The position numbers and the translations under genes are program-made. A DNA stretch of 47,134 bases, taken from positions 1 through 47,134 of the forward strand of contig JADGOH010000059.1 in the NCBI GenBank assembly GCA_017883025.1, given 5' to 3'. This document shows positions 1 to 10,313 of this stretch, one piece after another (within the stretch, counting starts at the first letter, position 1; the number at the start of each line of letters is the position of its first letter). Below the pieces are notes generated by a model that saw nothing but the letters and a program-made list of their open reading frames with translations, was not told the DNA's origin and searched no databases. Source of the DNA: Acidimicrobiales bacterium (GTDB lineage Bacteria; Actinomycetota; Acidimicrobiia; Acidimicrobiales; RAAP-2).

Positions 1-1
1 C

Positions 2-379
2 TATCCCATCCTGAGCCTCATCTGGATGATGTTCATGTTCTTCGTGTTCGTCCTCTGGATCTGGCTGCTCATCAGCGTCTTCATGGACATCTTCCGGAGC
101 TCGGACCTCAGCGGCGGGCTCAAGGCCGTCTGGGTCCTCTTCGTGATCATCCTCCCGTTCCTGGGCGTCCTCGTGTACCTCATCGCCCGTGGCGGCAAGA
201 TGCACGAGCGCGCGGCCGAGCAGGCGGCCCAGCAGCAGAAGGCGTTCGACGCCTACGTCAAGCAGGCCGCCGGCTCGGGCAGCTCGACCGACGAGCTCGC
301 CAAGCTCGCCGACCTGAAGCAGAGTGGCGCCATCACCGATGCCGAGTTCGAGGCGCAGAAGGCCAAGATCCTGGCCTGA
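2..379 (+). CDS. PLDc_N / SHOCT membrane protein (5' end cut by window)
   Basis: The reading frame is open from base 2 and ends with TGA at 379, so the true start lies upstream of the window; the ATG codons at 26 and 29 are probably internal. The visible part has two hydrophobic helices separated by a short polar stretch containing DIFRSSDLSG, the pattern of the phospholipase-D-nuclease N-terminal (PLDc_N) membrane module. A charged Ala/Gln-rich linker and a C-terminal SHOCT motif (LADLKQSGAITDAEFEAQK) follow. SHOCT tails are short oligomerisation modules common in small actinobacterial membrane proteins. No enzymatic residue is visible and the PLDc_N module is not itself a phospholipase. The role is unknown; it is likely a small envelope protein. 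A hairpin follows the stop. Confidence 0.8.
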   Translation, partial: YPILSLIWMMFMFFVFVLWIWLLISVFMDIFRSSDLSGGLKAVWVLFVIILPFLGVLVYLIARGGKMHERAAEQAAQQQKAFDAYVKQAAGSGSSTDELAKLADLKQSGAITDAEFEAQKAKILA

Positions 380-401
380 CGCACCTCGTCGGCCCGACGG
401 G

Positions 402-438
402 TGGCCGCCCCCTGTGCCCCGTGCACGGGAGGCGGCCA
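402..438 (+). terminator. Candidate terminator hairpin after the PLDc_N/SHOCT gene
   Basis: An 8-bp perfect stem (TGGCCGCC at 402-409, GGCGGCCA at 431-438) encloses a second self-complementary segment (CCCGTGCACGGG, 418-429). It starts 23 nt after the stop codon. There is no T-tract, which is usual for high-GC actinobacterial terminators. The function is inferred from position and structure. Confidence 0.5.
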
Positions 439-488
439 TCGTCGCGTCCGGCCGGAGGAGCGTCCACGGTGACCGTGGGACCCGCCGA

Positions 489-494
489 TACAGT
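489..494 (+). promoter_or_regulatory. -10 hexamer TACAGT, leaderless start
   Basis: TACAGT is followed by exactly 6 nt and then the GTG at 501. A transcript starting at the usual distance from the -10 would begin on the start codon itself. This is the main reason for choosing GTG 501 over start codons further upstream. Confidence 0.5.
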
Positions 495-500
495 GGACCC

Positions 501-1838
501 GTGACAATCGAACCCCCGGCGGACGGCAAGAATCTCGACGCGCTCCAGCACGAGGTCGAGGCGCTGGCCCAGGAGAACGAGGCACTCCGCCACGAGGTGG
601 AGGCCACCACACCGCCGAAGCCGAAGAAGAAGCGGGGGAGGACGATCGCCTCGTGGGTGCTGATCGTCCTGGCGTGCCTGATGGCCATCTTGTCCGTCGT
701 CGTCGTCTACGCCCGCAACGAGCTGCTGAACACCGACACGTTCGTGGCCACGGTGGGTCCGCTGGCCAAGGACCCCAACGTCCAGAAGACCGTCGCCACC
801 AAGGTGAGCGACAGCTTGGTGGCGAAGTCCGACATCGAGCAGCGGGTGAAGAACGCACTGCCCGCCAGGGCCGGCTTCCTCGCCAACCCGATCAGCGGTG
901 CCGTCCAGACCGCCGCCTACCAGATCACCCTCAAGCTGGTGCAGAGCTCGCGGTTCCAGCAACTGTGGGAGCAGGCCCTGCGCAACTCCCACGCCCAGCT
1001 CGACAACCTGCTGCTGGGCGACAAGGTCGGGGCGTTCCAATCCACCAACGGCCAGGTCACCGTCGATCTCACCCAGGTCGAGGACGCGGCCAAGAAGCAG
1101 CTGGCCGCGCGCGGCCTGTCGGTGTTCGACAAGGTCCCGAACTACACCGGTGCGCCCCTGGTGCTCTTCCAGTCCGACCAGCTGGCCAAGCTCCAACGGT
1201 GGATCAGGTTCCTCAATCACCTGGCCCTGGTGCTGCCGATCCTCTCGATCCTGGTGTTCGCCGGAGCCGTCCTGCTCGCCCGGGACCGGAGACGGGGCCT
1301 CGTCCACGCCGCCTCGGCGCTCGCCGTGTCGATGGCCGTGTTGCTCATCGGGGCCAATGTCGGCCGCAACCAGTACCTGGCGTCGCTCAAGGTCACCCAG
1401 TCGAAGGCCACGACGGCCGCAATCATCGACACGGTCGACGCCGCGCTGCTCGACACCGTCCGCGTCGTGCTGATCCTCTCGGCGATCGTGGCGATCGTCG
1501 CCTTCGTCGTCGGGCTCGGGCCGGTGCGGAAGTGGATGGAGGAGCGCACCATGCCGTCGTGGCTTTCCGGCGGGCCCGTCCACGACACGGTGGCCGCCCA
1601 CCGCAAGGCCTTCCAGTGGGGTGTTCTCGTGCTCGGACTGGTGGTCCTGGTGCTGTGGAACCAGCCGACGGTCGCGGTGGCGCTGATCATCGTACTGATC
1701 ACCCTGTTCGTGGTCGTGCTCGTCGGCCTCTACGGGGGACGCCGCCCGCCGGCGGGCCGGTTGCCCGAGATCGGCGACGGTCCCGGGCCTGACGCGGCAC
1801 TCGCCGCCGGCAACGGCTCCACCACCGCCCCGGACTGA
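501..1838 (+). CDS. Large actinobacterial integral membrane protein, function unknown
   Basis: This 445-residue protein starts at GTG 501, which sits 6 nt after a TACAGT -10 box; the frame is open further upstream but lacks any initiation context. Residues 11-34 are a heptad-like Leu/Glu helix (coiled coil), followed by a basic KPKKKRGR stretch and a first membrane helix at about 50-71. Next comes a loop of roughly 170 residues (after NTDTFVATVGPLAKDP) and then about five hydrophobic helices to the C terminus. The layout resembles uncharacterised actinobacterial membrane proteins with a large extracytoplasmic loop. I recognise no catalytic motif. The next gene follows after 18 nt in the same direction, so the two may be co-transcribed. 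Confidence 0.8.
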   Translation: MTIEPPADGKNLDALQHEVEALAQENEALRHEVEATTPPKPKKKRGRTIASWVLIVLACLMAILSVVVVYARNELLNTDTFVATVGPLAKDPNVQKTVATKVSDSLVAKSDIEQRVKNALPARAGFLANPISGAVQTAAYQITLKLVQSSRFQQLWEQALRNSHAQLDNLLLGDKVGAFQSTNGQVTVDLTQVEDAAKKQLAARGLSVFDKVPNYTGAPLVLFQSDQLAKLQRWIRFLNHLALVLPILSILVFAGAVLLARDRRRGLVHAASALAVSMAVLLIGANVGRNQYLASLKVTQSKATTAAIIDTVDAALLDTVRVVLILSAIVAIVAFVVGLGPVRKWMEERTMPSWLSGGPVHDTVAAHRKAFQWGVLVLGLVVLVLWNQPTVAVALIIVLITLFVVVLVGLYGGRRPPAGRLPEIGDGPGPDAALAAGNGSTTAPD

Positions 1839-1856
1839 GGCGGGTCGGACCGGACC

Positions 1857-2714
1857 GTGACGATGCCAACCGCCCGCGAGTGGTGGCTGGCGCTCGAGCC
1901 GGTCCACGCCGTCGTCTACTTCGACGAGGGGTGCCGCGCCTCCATGGCCGACCTCGGCCTGCGGGGCTTCTGGATGGGTTACTTCGCCGGACGCGCCGCA
2001 CCGCTCGGTCCGGTGGGGCCCGAGGTCGTGGCGGCGACGTTCTTCAACTTCGCGCCCGGAATGGTGGCCCGCGCGCTCCCCGACGCCTGGGCCATCGCTG
2101 GCCCGGACGGCGTCTGGGCGGCACGACGGGTCGGGGCGGCAGCAGCGCTCCGACGGTTCGCGTCCGACGTCGACGAACTAGCGGCGAGAGCGGCGCCGCT
2201 CCTCGCCCGCCCGGTCGCCGCGGCGTCGGGCGCCGGCCGGCCCCTGTTCGCGGCCACCCGGGCGACGAGCCGGTCGGACGACCCCGTCGAGGCGCTGTGG
2301 CACGCCTGCTCCTGCATGCGGGAGCACCGCGGGGACGGTCACGTGGCTGCCCTGACGGCTTCCGGGCTCGACGCGGTCGAGGCGCTCGTCCTGTTCGCCG
2401 CCTCCGAGGGGCTGCCCGAGTCGCTCTTCCTGGCGGCCCGCGGCTGGTCGGCCGACGAATGGGCCGCCGCCGGCGCCCGGCTGGCGGCCCGTGGGCTGGT
2501 CGGGGCGCAAGGGATCACCGGGGAGGGTGCGCACCTGCGCCGGTCCGTGGAGGCGATGACCGATCACCAGGCGGGCCTGCCCTTCACCGTCCTCGACGAC
2601 GGGGAGCAGCGGGTGCTGCTCGACGCGTTGGGCCGGATCGGCGCGGACGTCCACGCAGCCGGCGTCATCGCGTACCCGAACCCGATGGGCCTGCCGCGGC
2701 CACCTCCCGTCTGA
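1857..2714 (+). CDS. SCO6745-family (SalK-like) protein
   Basis: This 285-residue soluble protein begins at GTG 1857, with ATG 1863 as a near-equivalent start. The N-terminal pattern (ARxWWLALEPVHAVVYF, then GLRGFWMGYFAGRAAPLGPV and ATFFNFAP) is characteristic of the SCO6745/SalK family of actinobacteria. The C-terminal third contains a winged-helix-like segment (LAARGLVGAQGITGEGAHLR) and an EQRVLLDAL helix. Family members are often found near metabolic or antibiotic genes, but no biochemical function is firmly established. The gene converges on the next one with 3 nt between stops, inside a small palindrome (CTGAG-G-CTCAG, 2711-2721). Confidence 0.75.
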   Translation: MTMPTAREWWLALEPVHAVVYFDEGCRASMADLGLRGFWMGYFAGRAAPLGPVGPEVVAATFFNFAPGMVARALPDAWAIAGPDGVWAARRVGAAAALRRFASDVDELAARAAPLLARPVAAASGAGRPLFAATRATSRSDDPVEALWHACSCMREHRGDGHVAALTASGLDAVEALVLFAASEGLPESLFLAARGWSADEWAAAGARLAARGLVGAQGITGEGAHLRRSVEAMTDHQAGLPFTVLDDGEQRVLLDALGRIGADVHAAGVIAYPNPMGLPRPPPV

Positions 2715-2717
2715 GGC

Positions 2718-5700
2718 TCAGCCGGGGTCGGTGACGTCCGTGACGCCGCGGGCGTCCGGAACAGCCAACGGCGACGGTGACGGCGGCGCCTCAGGTGCCG
2801 GCCCGTCGGCCCCCGCCACCCGCACGCCGTCCTCGTCCCAGGCCACGATCGAGGCCAGGAACTCGTCCGTCTCGCGCTGGGCGGCGACCATCCGCTTCTC
2901 GGCACCGGCGGCCAGCAATCGGCCCAGCACCGGGATCTCCCACAGCGACTCGGCCCGCAGGATGGCCATGACCACGGGCACCAGGTGCTCGGCCGTGTCG
3001 AACACCACGAAGCGGGGGAGCCACTCCGGTTCGTACTTGGCATTGAACTTCCAGAGCGATTCGATCTGGGCGAAATTCGACAGGCGCTTGAGGAACCAGC
3101 GCTCGGCCCGCTGCATGGTCCCGTCGCCCTTTTCCCCGGCCAACGTGGAGCGCATGGCCGCGAAGTTGAGGCTGAGGCCGTCGAACCCGCGGGCGGCCAG
3201 ATGCTCGATGGTGGAGCAGAGGGCGAAGTCGAGGAGCCCGTTCGGGTGGTCGCCCGGGTCCCGGCGCATGAGGTCGAGTGAGAAGCCGTTGATGCCGGTC
3301 GCCGGCACGAACTGGCACATGGCCGCCGCCGTGCCGTCGGGGGTGCGTACGACGGTGAGCAGGAGCCCGGTGTCGCGCGGGTCGAAGACCCGTCCGAGCA
3401 TCATCGAGAACCCCCGCTCGTGCTCGCCCTGACGCGACAGGCGCATCAACGACGTGAGCTCCTCGACGAGCCCGGGGCCGATCTTGGCCGGGTCGTGGAA
3501 GGTGACGGTGTAGCCGTACTTCTGGATCCGGTTGTGGGCCTGGCGCAGGCCCTTCATGTGCTTGCCGGCAAGGCTGAATTCCTGGAGCTGCACCACGGCC
3601 TCGTCGCCCAGGTAGATGTGGTGCATGCCCGAGTCGCGGTAGGTGGGGAGCCACTGCTCACCGGCCCCCATGACCGCGGTGGTCCAGCCGTGGGAGTCCG
3701 CGAACGCCCGGAAGGCCCCCCACACCTGCTCGCGTTCGTTGCGGGGTCCGATCGGGTCGGGCGAGATCAGGCAGACGCCCCCGTAGACGGCGTAGGCCAC
3801 CAGGCTGTCCCGGTGGAAGAACCACCGCTTGTCCGACCGCAGGGCGAAGTAGTCGAGCGTCGTCGAGCCGTGCCGGCGGACGATATCGCGCGCCCGGAAC
3901 TCGGCGGCCCGGCCGGACCCGAGGCGGCGGTCGACCACCGGGCGGGTGAGCAGGTAGAGGGTGACCGCCACCAGGCACAGCCCGATGGTGAGGAGTGCGG
4001 GGGCGAGGAACCGGTCGGCCCGCTCGGGCAGGTCGATGGTGGTGATGCCGGCGAAGCGTTCGGAGACGGCCCAGAAGACCGTCCACCACGCCAGCGTCTG
4101 GCCGTGGTGGCCGACGTGGGTGAACAGCTCGATGGACACCGTGGTCAGCACGGCCACGCCGAGGGCCACGGCTGCCAGCGTGACCAGGGCGGAGCGCAGC
4201 GACGTGGCGTCGGAGGCGGACTGGAACTCCCTGCGGTTCACCAGGAGGAAGACCAGCACCGCCCCGGTGATCAGCGATTCCTCGACGTCGGCCCCGGCGA
4301 CGACGTGCAGGAGGATCGTGCCGGCCAGCAGCGCCACCGACACCCGCCACGCCCGCCGCTGACCCCGAAGGATGCCGCGTCCGAGGGCGATCAGGGCGAG
4401 TCCGGCCATGGCGACGAGGGCGCCGGCGGCCACGCTGGCCCGCACCGGCAGGTACTGCTCGAGCACGTGGAGGCGGCCGTGCAGGGGCGGGGTGATCGAG
4501 TCCAGTACGTCGATGATCCCGGTCACCAGGATGGCGGCCGCGCCCCACCGGCGGACCCGGCGGGTGCGGCGGTGGGACTGGCGCAGGTCGTCTGCCGGCG
4601 GCCACGAGGCGCCCACCGGGTAGGAGGCGACGAGGGACGGGTGCAGTGCCCCGCCGGCCCGGCCGCGGGTGACCACCCGCTCGAGGCGGCTCGGGGATGC
4701 CAACTCGTCGTGGGCGAGGAGCATCCGGACGTGCAGCTCGGCGCCGGACTCGAGCTCGACCCAGCTGACCCACCGGCTGTGCAGGAACACCGGGGGGAGG
4801 CCGAACCGGCCCCGGTGCTCGGCCACGACCTCGGTGGTCGCGCCCACGTTGGCGTAGAACCCGGTGCCGAGGTTGGTGAGCTCGGACTTGAAGGTCGCGG
4901 CGGTGACCAGCCCGGCGTAGCCCCGGGCCACCAGTCGGCGTGCGTCGTCCCGCGCCGTGTCGTTGGGGCCGGTGTCGGTACGCACCTCCTGGAGGGCACC
5001 GCCGCCCAGGATCGACCACATGCGGCGGCTCAAGAGGCCCAGGACCACGGCAAGGACGCCCAGGACGACGACGGACGCCCCGATGGCGACGACCAGCTGG
5101 TCCTGGAAGTCGGCGAAGTGGGCGTGGCGGATCGCCCGGGCGGGGAGCCCCGACCCGAGGTGCTGGAGGACCCACGGGGTGACGGCGATGCGCAGGAGCA
5201 GCGCCACACCGAAGGGCACCAGCAGCCACCATGCGTACCGGCCGAACCGGCGGTAGAGCGTGCGCGACACCAGGAACCGGGTCAGCGCCGACGGGTCGCT
5301 CAGGTGGTCGAGGCCTTCGAACCAGGGCGCGTCCTCGCCTGCCTCGGGCACCAGCGAGCGCCAGTGCCGGCCGGCCGCCGAGGTCGACACGGCTCCCGGC
5401 TTGGTGTCGGGGGTCGGATCCGCGGCGGGTCCGGTGTCGGCGATATCGTGCCCGACGACGGCAGCGCAGGCACCCGGGTGCACCCGCACCACCCGCACCC
5501 CCGTGCCCGTCTGGACGTGGAGATCGACCGCCCCGAGGTGCTCGACCCCGGCGGCGGCGAGCGTGGCCACCACATCGGACGCCCCGTCGGGCACGGTCCC
5601 GACCCGGCGGGCGAGGTCCTCGGGCTCGTGGCTGCCGCGCTGGCGGAGCACCCGGCGCTCGTCGATGCCGAGGAAGCGGATGAGCGATTCGGCCAGCGCC

Positions 5701-6014
5701 GGGTGGGCGTCGAGGGCGCGACCCGCAGTGGTCAGGGGGTCGTCGTCCCCGGTGAGGTCGAAGAGGTTGCCGGCGATGATCAGGATGCCCGGGCCGTCCC
5801 AGGTGTCGAGGGCCTGGGCCAGTTCGGCGGTGACGGCCAGGGTGGAGGGCGTGGCGTCGGGGGTCAGGAGGAGGTCGCTCACGACCATGACCCGCCGCCC
5901 TATGGGGACGTCGACCTGGGTGCCCCCCGGCTCGGGGGTGAATTGTGGGGTGCGGGCGGGCGGGCCGACGGGCTCGAGGTCGCTCGGGTCCTCGGTGTGG
6001 GTCGTCGTGCTCAC
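2718..6014 (-). CDS. Phosphoesterase-like domain fused to an MprF-like phosphatidylglycerol lysyltransferase domain
   Basis: This 1098-residue membrane protein starts at GTG 6014. Residues about 40-230 look like a calcineurin-type metallophosphoesterase, but its metal motifs are altered: VVSDLLL (46-50) where SDxH is expected, AGNLFDL (81-87) where GDxxD is expected, and GSHE (127-130) where GNHD/E is expected. Two membrane helices and a soluble segment follow, then a cluster of hydrophobic helices at roughly 480-690. The C-terminal 380 residues match the DUF2156/MprF aminoacyl-transferase domain (ALRSDKRWFFHRD, PIGPRNE, GKHMKGLRQAHNRI, GLLDFALCSTIEHLAARG). MprF enzymes transfer an amino acid from aminoacyl-tRNA to phosphatidylglycerol, which reduces negative surface charge. 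The phosphoesterase part may be non-catalytic. The frame is unbroken, so the fusion is real unless the sequence has errors. Confidence 0.85.
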   Translation of the reverse strand: MSTTTHTEDPSDLEPVGPPARTPQFTPEPGGTQVDVPIGRRVMVVSDLLLTPDATPSTLAVTAELAQALDTWDGPGILIIAGNLFDLTGDDDPLTTAGRALDAHPALAESLIRFLGIDERRVLRQRGSHEPEDLARRVGTVPDGASDVVATLAAAGVEHLGAVDLHVQTGTGVRVVRVHPGACAAVVGHDIADTGPAADPTPDTKPGAVSTSAAGRHWRSLVPEAGEDAPWFEGLDHLSDPSALTRFLVSRTLYRRFGRYAWWLLVPFGVALLLRIAVTPWVLQHLGSGLPARAIRHAHFADFQDQLVVAIGASVVVLGVLAVVLGLLSRRMWSILGGGALQEVRTDTGPNDTARDDARRLVARGYAGLVTAATFKSELTNLGTGFYANVGATTEVVAEHRGRFGLPPVFLHSRWVSWVELESGAELHVRMLLAHDELASPSRLERVVTRGRAGGALHPSLVASYPVGASWPPADDLRQSHRRTRRVRRWGAAAILVTGIIDVLDSITPPLHGRLHVLEQYLPVRASVAAGALVAMAGLALIALGRGILRGQRRAWRVSVALLAGTILLHVVAGADVEESLITGAVLVFLLVNRREFQSASDATSLRSALVTLAAVALGVAVLTTVSIELFTHVGHHGQTLAWWTVFWAVSERFAGITTIDLPERADRFLAPALLTIGLCLVAVTLYLLTRPVVDRRLGSGRAAEFRARDIVRRHGSTTLDYFALRSDKRWFFHRDSLVAYAVYGGVCLISPDPIGPRNEREQVWGAFRAFADSHGWTTAVMGAGEQWLPTYRDSGMHHIYLGDEAVVQLQEFSLAGKHMKGLRQAHNRIQKYGYTVTFHDPAKIGPGLVEELTSLMRLSRQGEHERGFSMMLGRVFDPRDTGLLLTVVRTPDGTAAAMCQFVPATGINGFSLDLMRRDPGDHPNGLLDFALCSTIEHLAARGFDGLSLNFAAMRSTLAGEKGDGTMQRAERWFLKRLSNFAQIESLWKFNAKYEPEWLPRFVVFDTAEHLVPVVMAILRAESLWEIPVLGRLLAAGAEKRMVAAQRETDEFLASIVAWDEDGVRVAGADGPAPEAPPSPSPLAVPDARGVTDVTDPG

Positions 6015-6022
6015 GGCCCCCC

Positions 6023-6028
6023 ATTGTA
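6023..6028 (-). promoter_or_regulatory. -10 hexamer TACAAT for the MprF-like gene
   Basis: On the minus strand TACAAT lies 8 nt before the GTG at 6014, which predicts a transcript with a leader of about one or two nucleotides. The 89-bp gap to acs is a divergent promoter region. A plus-strand TAGGCT at 6044-6049 is a possible -10 for acs. Confidence 0.45.
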
Positions 6029-6103
6029 AAGGGCCGCCGGCGTTAGGCTGAGGCGGTTGCGGAACGGGACCGTCCAGGTCCGGCCGGACGTGAAGGGGGA
6101 GCA

Positions 6104-8113
<2,010 letters not shown>

Positions 8114-8115
8114 GG

Positions 8116-8604
8116 GTGGGGGACCCCGGGAACTGGTCCTGGCGAGACGGGCGGATCGAGCAACCGGGTGAGGCCGTGGTGTTCGATGTCGACGGGGTGC
8201 TGTCCGATGCCGTCGGCCGCCAGCACTTCCTCGAGCGGGGACGGCGCGACTGGGACGCATTCTTCGATGCCTGTGGCGAGGACGCCGTCATCGCCGAACT
8301 GGCCCGGGTGCTCGAGCTGCTCGACCCGAAGCTCCAGATCATCCTGCTGACGGGGCGTCCGATGCGGGTCCAGCCCCAGACGCTGGCCTGGCTCGAGCGC
8401 TACGACCTGCGGTGGGACCTGCTGGTCATGCGGTCGCGGGGGGACTACTCGCAGGTCACCTGGTACAAGCGCGACACCGTGGACGAACTGCGCCACTTCG
8501 GGTTCGACCTGCGCCTCGCCTTCGAGGACGACCCCAACAACTTCGCCATGTTCCACGCCATGGGCATTCCCTGCGTGTACATCCACTCCGGCTACTACGA
8601 GTAG
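8116..8604 (+). CDS. HAD-superfamily phosphatase, polynucleotide-kinase 3'-phosphatase-like
   Basis: This 162-residue protein starts at GTG 8116, 2 nt after the acs stop. It has HAD motif I as FDVDGVLSD (nucleophile and acid/base Asp), motif II LLTGRP, a Lys in TWYKRDTVDEL and motif IV FEDDPNN. The small cap and the DVDGVL...TGRP...EDD pattern resemble the 3'-phosphatase domain of T4 polynucleotide kinase-type proteins and related stand-alone actinobacterial phosphatases. The substrate is unknown; a nucleic-acid end or a nucleotide is a reasonable inference. Its 3' end overlaps the convergent lnt gene by 10 bp. Confidence 0.75.
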   Translation: MGDPGNWSWRDGRIEQPGEAVVFDVDGVLSDAVGRQHFLERGRRDWDAFFDACGEDAVIAELARVLELLDPKLQIILLTGRPMRVQPQTLAWLERYDLRWDLLVMRSRGDYSQVTWYKRDTVDELRHFGFDLRLAFEDDPNNFAMFHAMGIPCVYIHSGYYE

Positions 8605-8605
8605 C
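8591..8605. terminator. Inverted repeat across the two overlapping convergent stop codons
   Basis: GCTACT (8591-8596), loop ACG, AGTAGC (8600-8605). The stem contains the stop codons of both the HAD gene (TAG 8602-8604) and lnt (CTA 8595-8597 on the plus strand). The 6-bp stem is weak. A bidirectional terminator role is an inference. Confidence 0.3.
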
Positions 8606-10313
8606 GGCGGCCCCGGGCACGGGCGGCCAGCCACCACCCGGCGACCAGCGCGACGCCGGAGGCGAGCAGGACGGGCGTGTCGCCCAGGCGGACGTACAGC
8701 GTCCGACCGACCCGCCGCTGCAGGACGGCGGGGACGACCTGGCGCACACCCAGTGTCGAGCGTGCGAGAAGTGTCCCCCGGTTGGTGACCCATGCGCTGA
8801 ACCCGGTGGGCGCCGCCTGCAGCAGGTCCCGGCCCTGCTGGACGGCCTGGACCTCGCTGGCGGCGATCTCCTGAGTGGGGATCTGGCCGGTGGCGTAGGA
8901 GGAGGTGTTGGTGGGCACGACCAGCAGCTCCGCCCCGGCCCGCACCGGCGTCCGCCCCCGATCGGCGTAGAAGACCTCGAAGGAGATCATCGCCCCGAGC
9001 GGACCGGCCGGTGTGCGCAGCAGGCCGGTGCCGGTGCCGGGTACGGCGTCGCGTGGCACGGCCGACAGATCGCCGAGGCGGGCGAAGACCGACCGGTAGG
9101 GGACGTACTCGCCGAAGGGCACCCGGTGGACCTTCTCGTACCGGGAGACCACGGTGCCGTCGGGGCCGAAGGCGACGACCTCGTTGCGGAACGCGGCGTC
9201 CGACAGGGTCTCGGTCACCCCGACCACCAGGGTCGACCCGAGCCGGCGGGCCAGGGCGGACAGCGCCGCCTCCTCGGCCGAGCCGTCGAGGGGGCCGTCG
9301 AGCGAGACGACGTCCTCGGGCCACAGCACCAGACCGAGCGGCCGGCCGGCCGTGTGCCTGGCCAGCTGGTCGGTGGCGGCCACCGCCGCTGCCAGCACCG
9401 TCGCGGGGTCGACCTGGGACTTCCGGAAGCCGCGTTGGCCACCGCCCTGGACGGCCGCGGCCGTCACCGCCCCGACCGAGGCGCCCCCGTCGGGGGCGTG
9501 GGCGGCGGCCACTCCGGTCCCGAGGACGGCGGCCACCGCCACCGCCGCCACGCCGACGAGGCTGCCGAGCCCGGCCACGGCCCCACGCCACGGTGCGGGC
9601 GCCGTCGGGTCGTCGGCGGTGCGGCGGAACTCGGCCACCCGCCGGTGGTCGCGCACCGCCAGGGCCACGGCGGTGCCGGCGGCCCCGAGGGCCACGCCAC
9701 CGAGGTACACGAGGGCGGTAAGGGCGAGCGGCCCGCCGAGGCGCGCCGTCCCGAGCAGGGGCCCGTCGGCCTGTCCGAGGAAGACCCCGCCGATCGGGAG
9801 CCCGCCGAATGGCCAGCCCTGGCGTGCCGCCTCGGCGAGGGTCATGGCGGCGGGGAAGGCCAGCGCCCGGGCCCATACCGGCCCGCGTGGGACGGCCAGG
9901 CAGGCGACGCCGACGAAGACCGCTTCGGTGGCGATCAGCACGGCCGCACCGAGCAGGGTGAAGGCACGGGCGAACATGAGGCCGGGCACGTAGCACCCGA
10001 GCCCGGCCAGCCATCCGGCCCACAGCCGGGTCCGTGATCGCAGCCCGGCGAGCCGCCACCACAGCAGCCCGGCGGCGGGGAAGGCGAAGACCCAGAAGCC
10101 CCACGGGGGGAGCGACAGCGCCAGGCCGACCCCGGCGGCCACGGCGGGCAGTGCCACCCCGCCCCGCCGGGGGACGACGATGCCCGACCGGTCGGCCACC
10201 ATCGTCACCCGGGACGGCCGCCACGGCGGGCGGTCGTCGCCGGCCGTGGCGGCGACGACCCCGGGCGCACCCGGGTCGGGCCGCGCCCCCGGGCCCGGCG
10301 ACCCCGGGTTCAT
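8595..10313 (-). CDS. lnt: Apolipoprotein N-acyltransferase-like protein (catalytic Cys replaced by Ser)
   Basis: This 572-residue protein starts at ATG 10313, whose A is the last base of the hemY stop (TGATG overlap); the frame is open further upstream but that part lies inside hemY. Several hydrophobic helices come first, then a CN-hydrolase domain. Lnt N-acylates the amino group of lipoprotein Cys using phospholipid, with a Glu-Lys-Cys triad. Glu is present (VLWPEDVV, E333) and Lys is present (RYEKVHRVPFGEY, K394). The expected Cys in ICYE reads ISFE (S444). The rest of the motif neighbourhood, VPTNTSSYATGQIPTQ and APTGFSAWVTNRG, is Lnt-like. It is either a variant enzyme or a non-acylating paralogue. 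It is the last gene of the heme operon. Confidence 0.85.
   Translation of the reverse strand: MNPGSPGPGARPDPGAPGVVAATAGDDRPPWRPSRVTMVADRSGIVVPRRGGVALPAVAAGVGLALSLPPWGFWVFAFPAAGLLWWRLAGLRSRTRLWAGWLAGLGCYVPGLMFARAFTLLGAAVLIATEAVFVGVACLAVPRGPVWARALAFPAAMTLAEAARQGWPFGGLPIGGVFLGQADGPLLGTARLGGPLALTALVYLGGVALGAAGTAVALAVRDHRRVAEFRRTADDPTAPAPWRGAVAGLGSLVGVAAVAVAAVLGTGVAAAHAPDGGASVGAVTAAAVQGGGQRGFRKSQVDPATVLAAAVAATDQLARHTAGRPLGLVLWPEDVVSLDGPLDGSAEEAALSALARRLGSTLVVGVTETLSDAAFRNEVVAFGPDGTVVSRYEKVHRVPFGEYVPYRSVFARLGDLSAVPRDAVPGTGTGLLRTPAGPLGAMISFEVFYADRGRTPVRAGAELLVVPTNTSSYATGQIPTQEIAASEVQAVQQGRDLLQAAPTGFSAWVTNRGTLLARSTLGVRQVVPAVLQRRVGRTLYVRLGDTPVLLASGVALVAGWWLAARARGRRYS

Noticed and set aside
3420-6029. 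A very long open frame on the strand opposite the MprF-like gene
   Set aside because: It mirrors the codon structure of the real gene; its product is Gly/Asp/Glu/His/Arg-rich low complexity with no domain. Typical antisense shadow in high-GC DNA.
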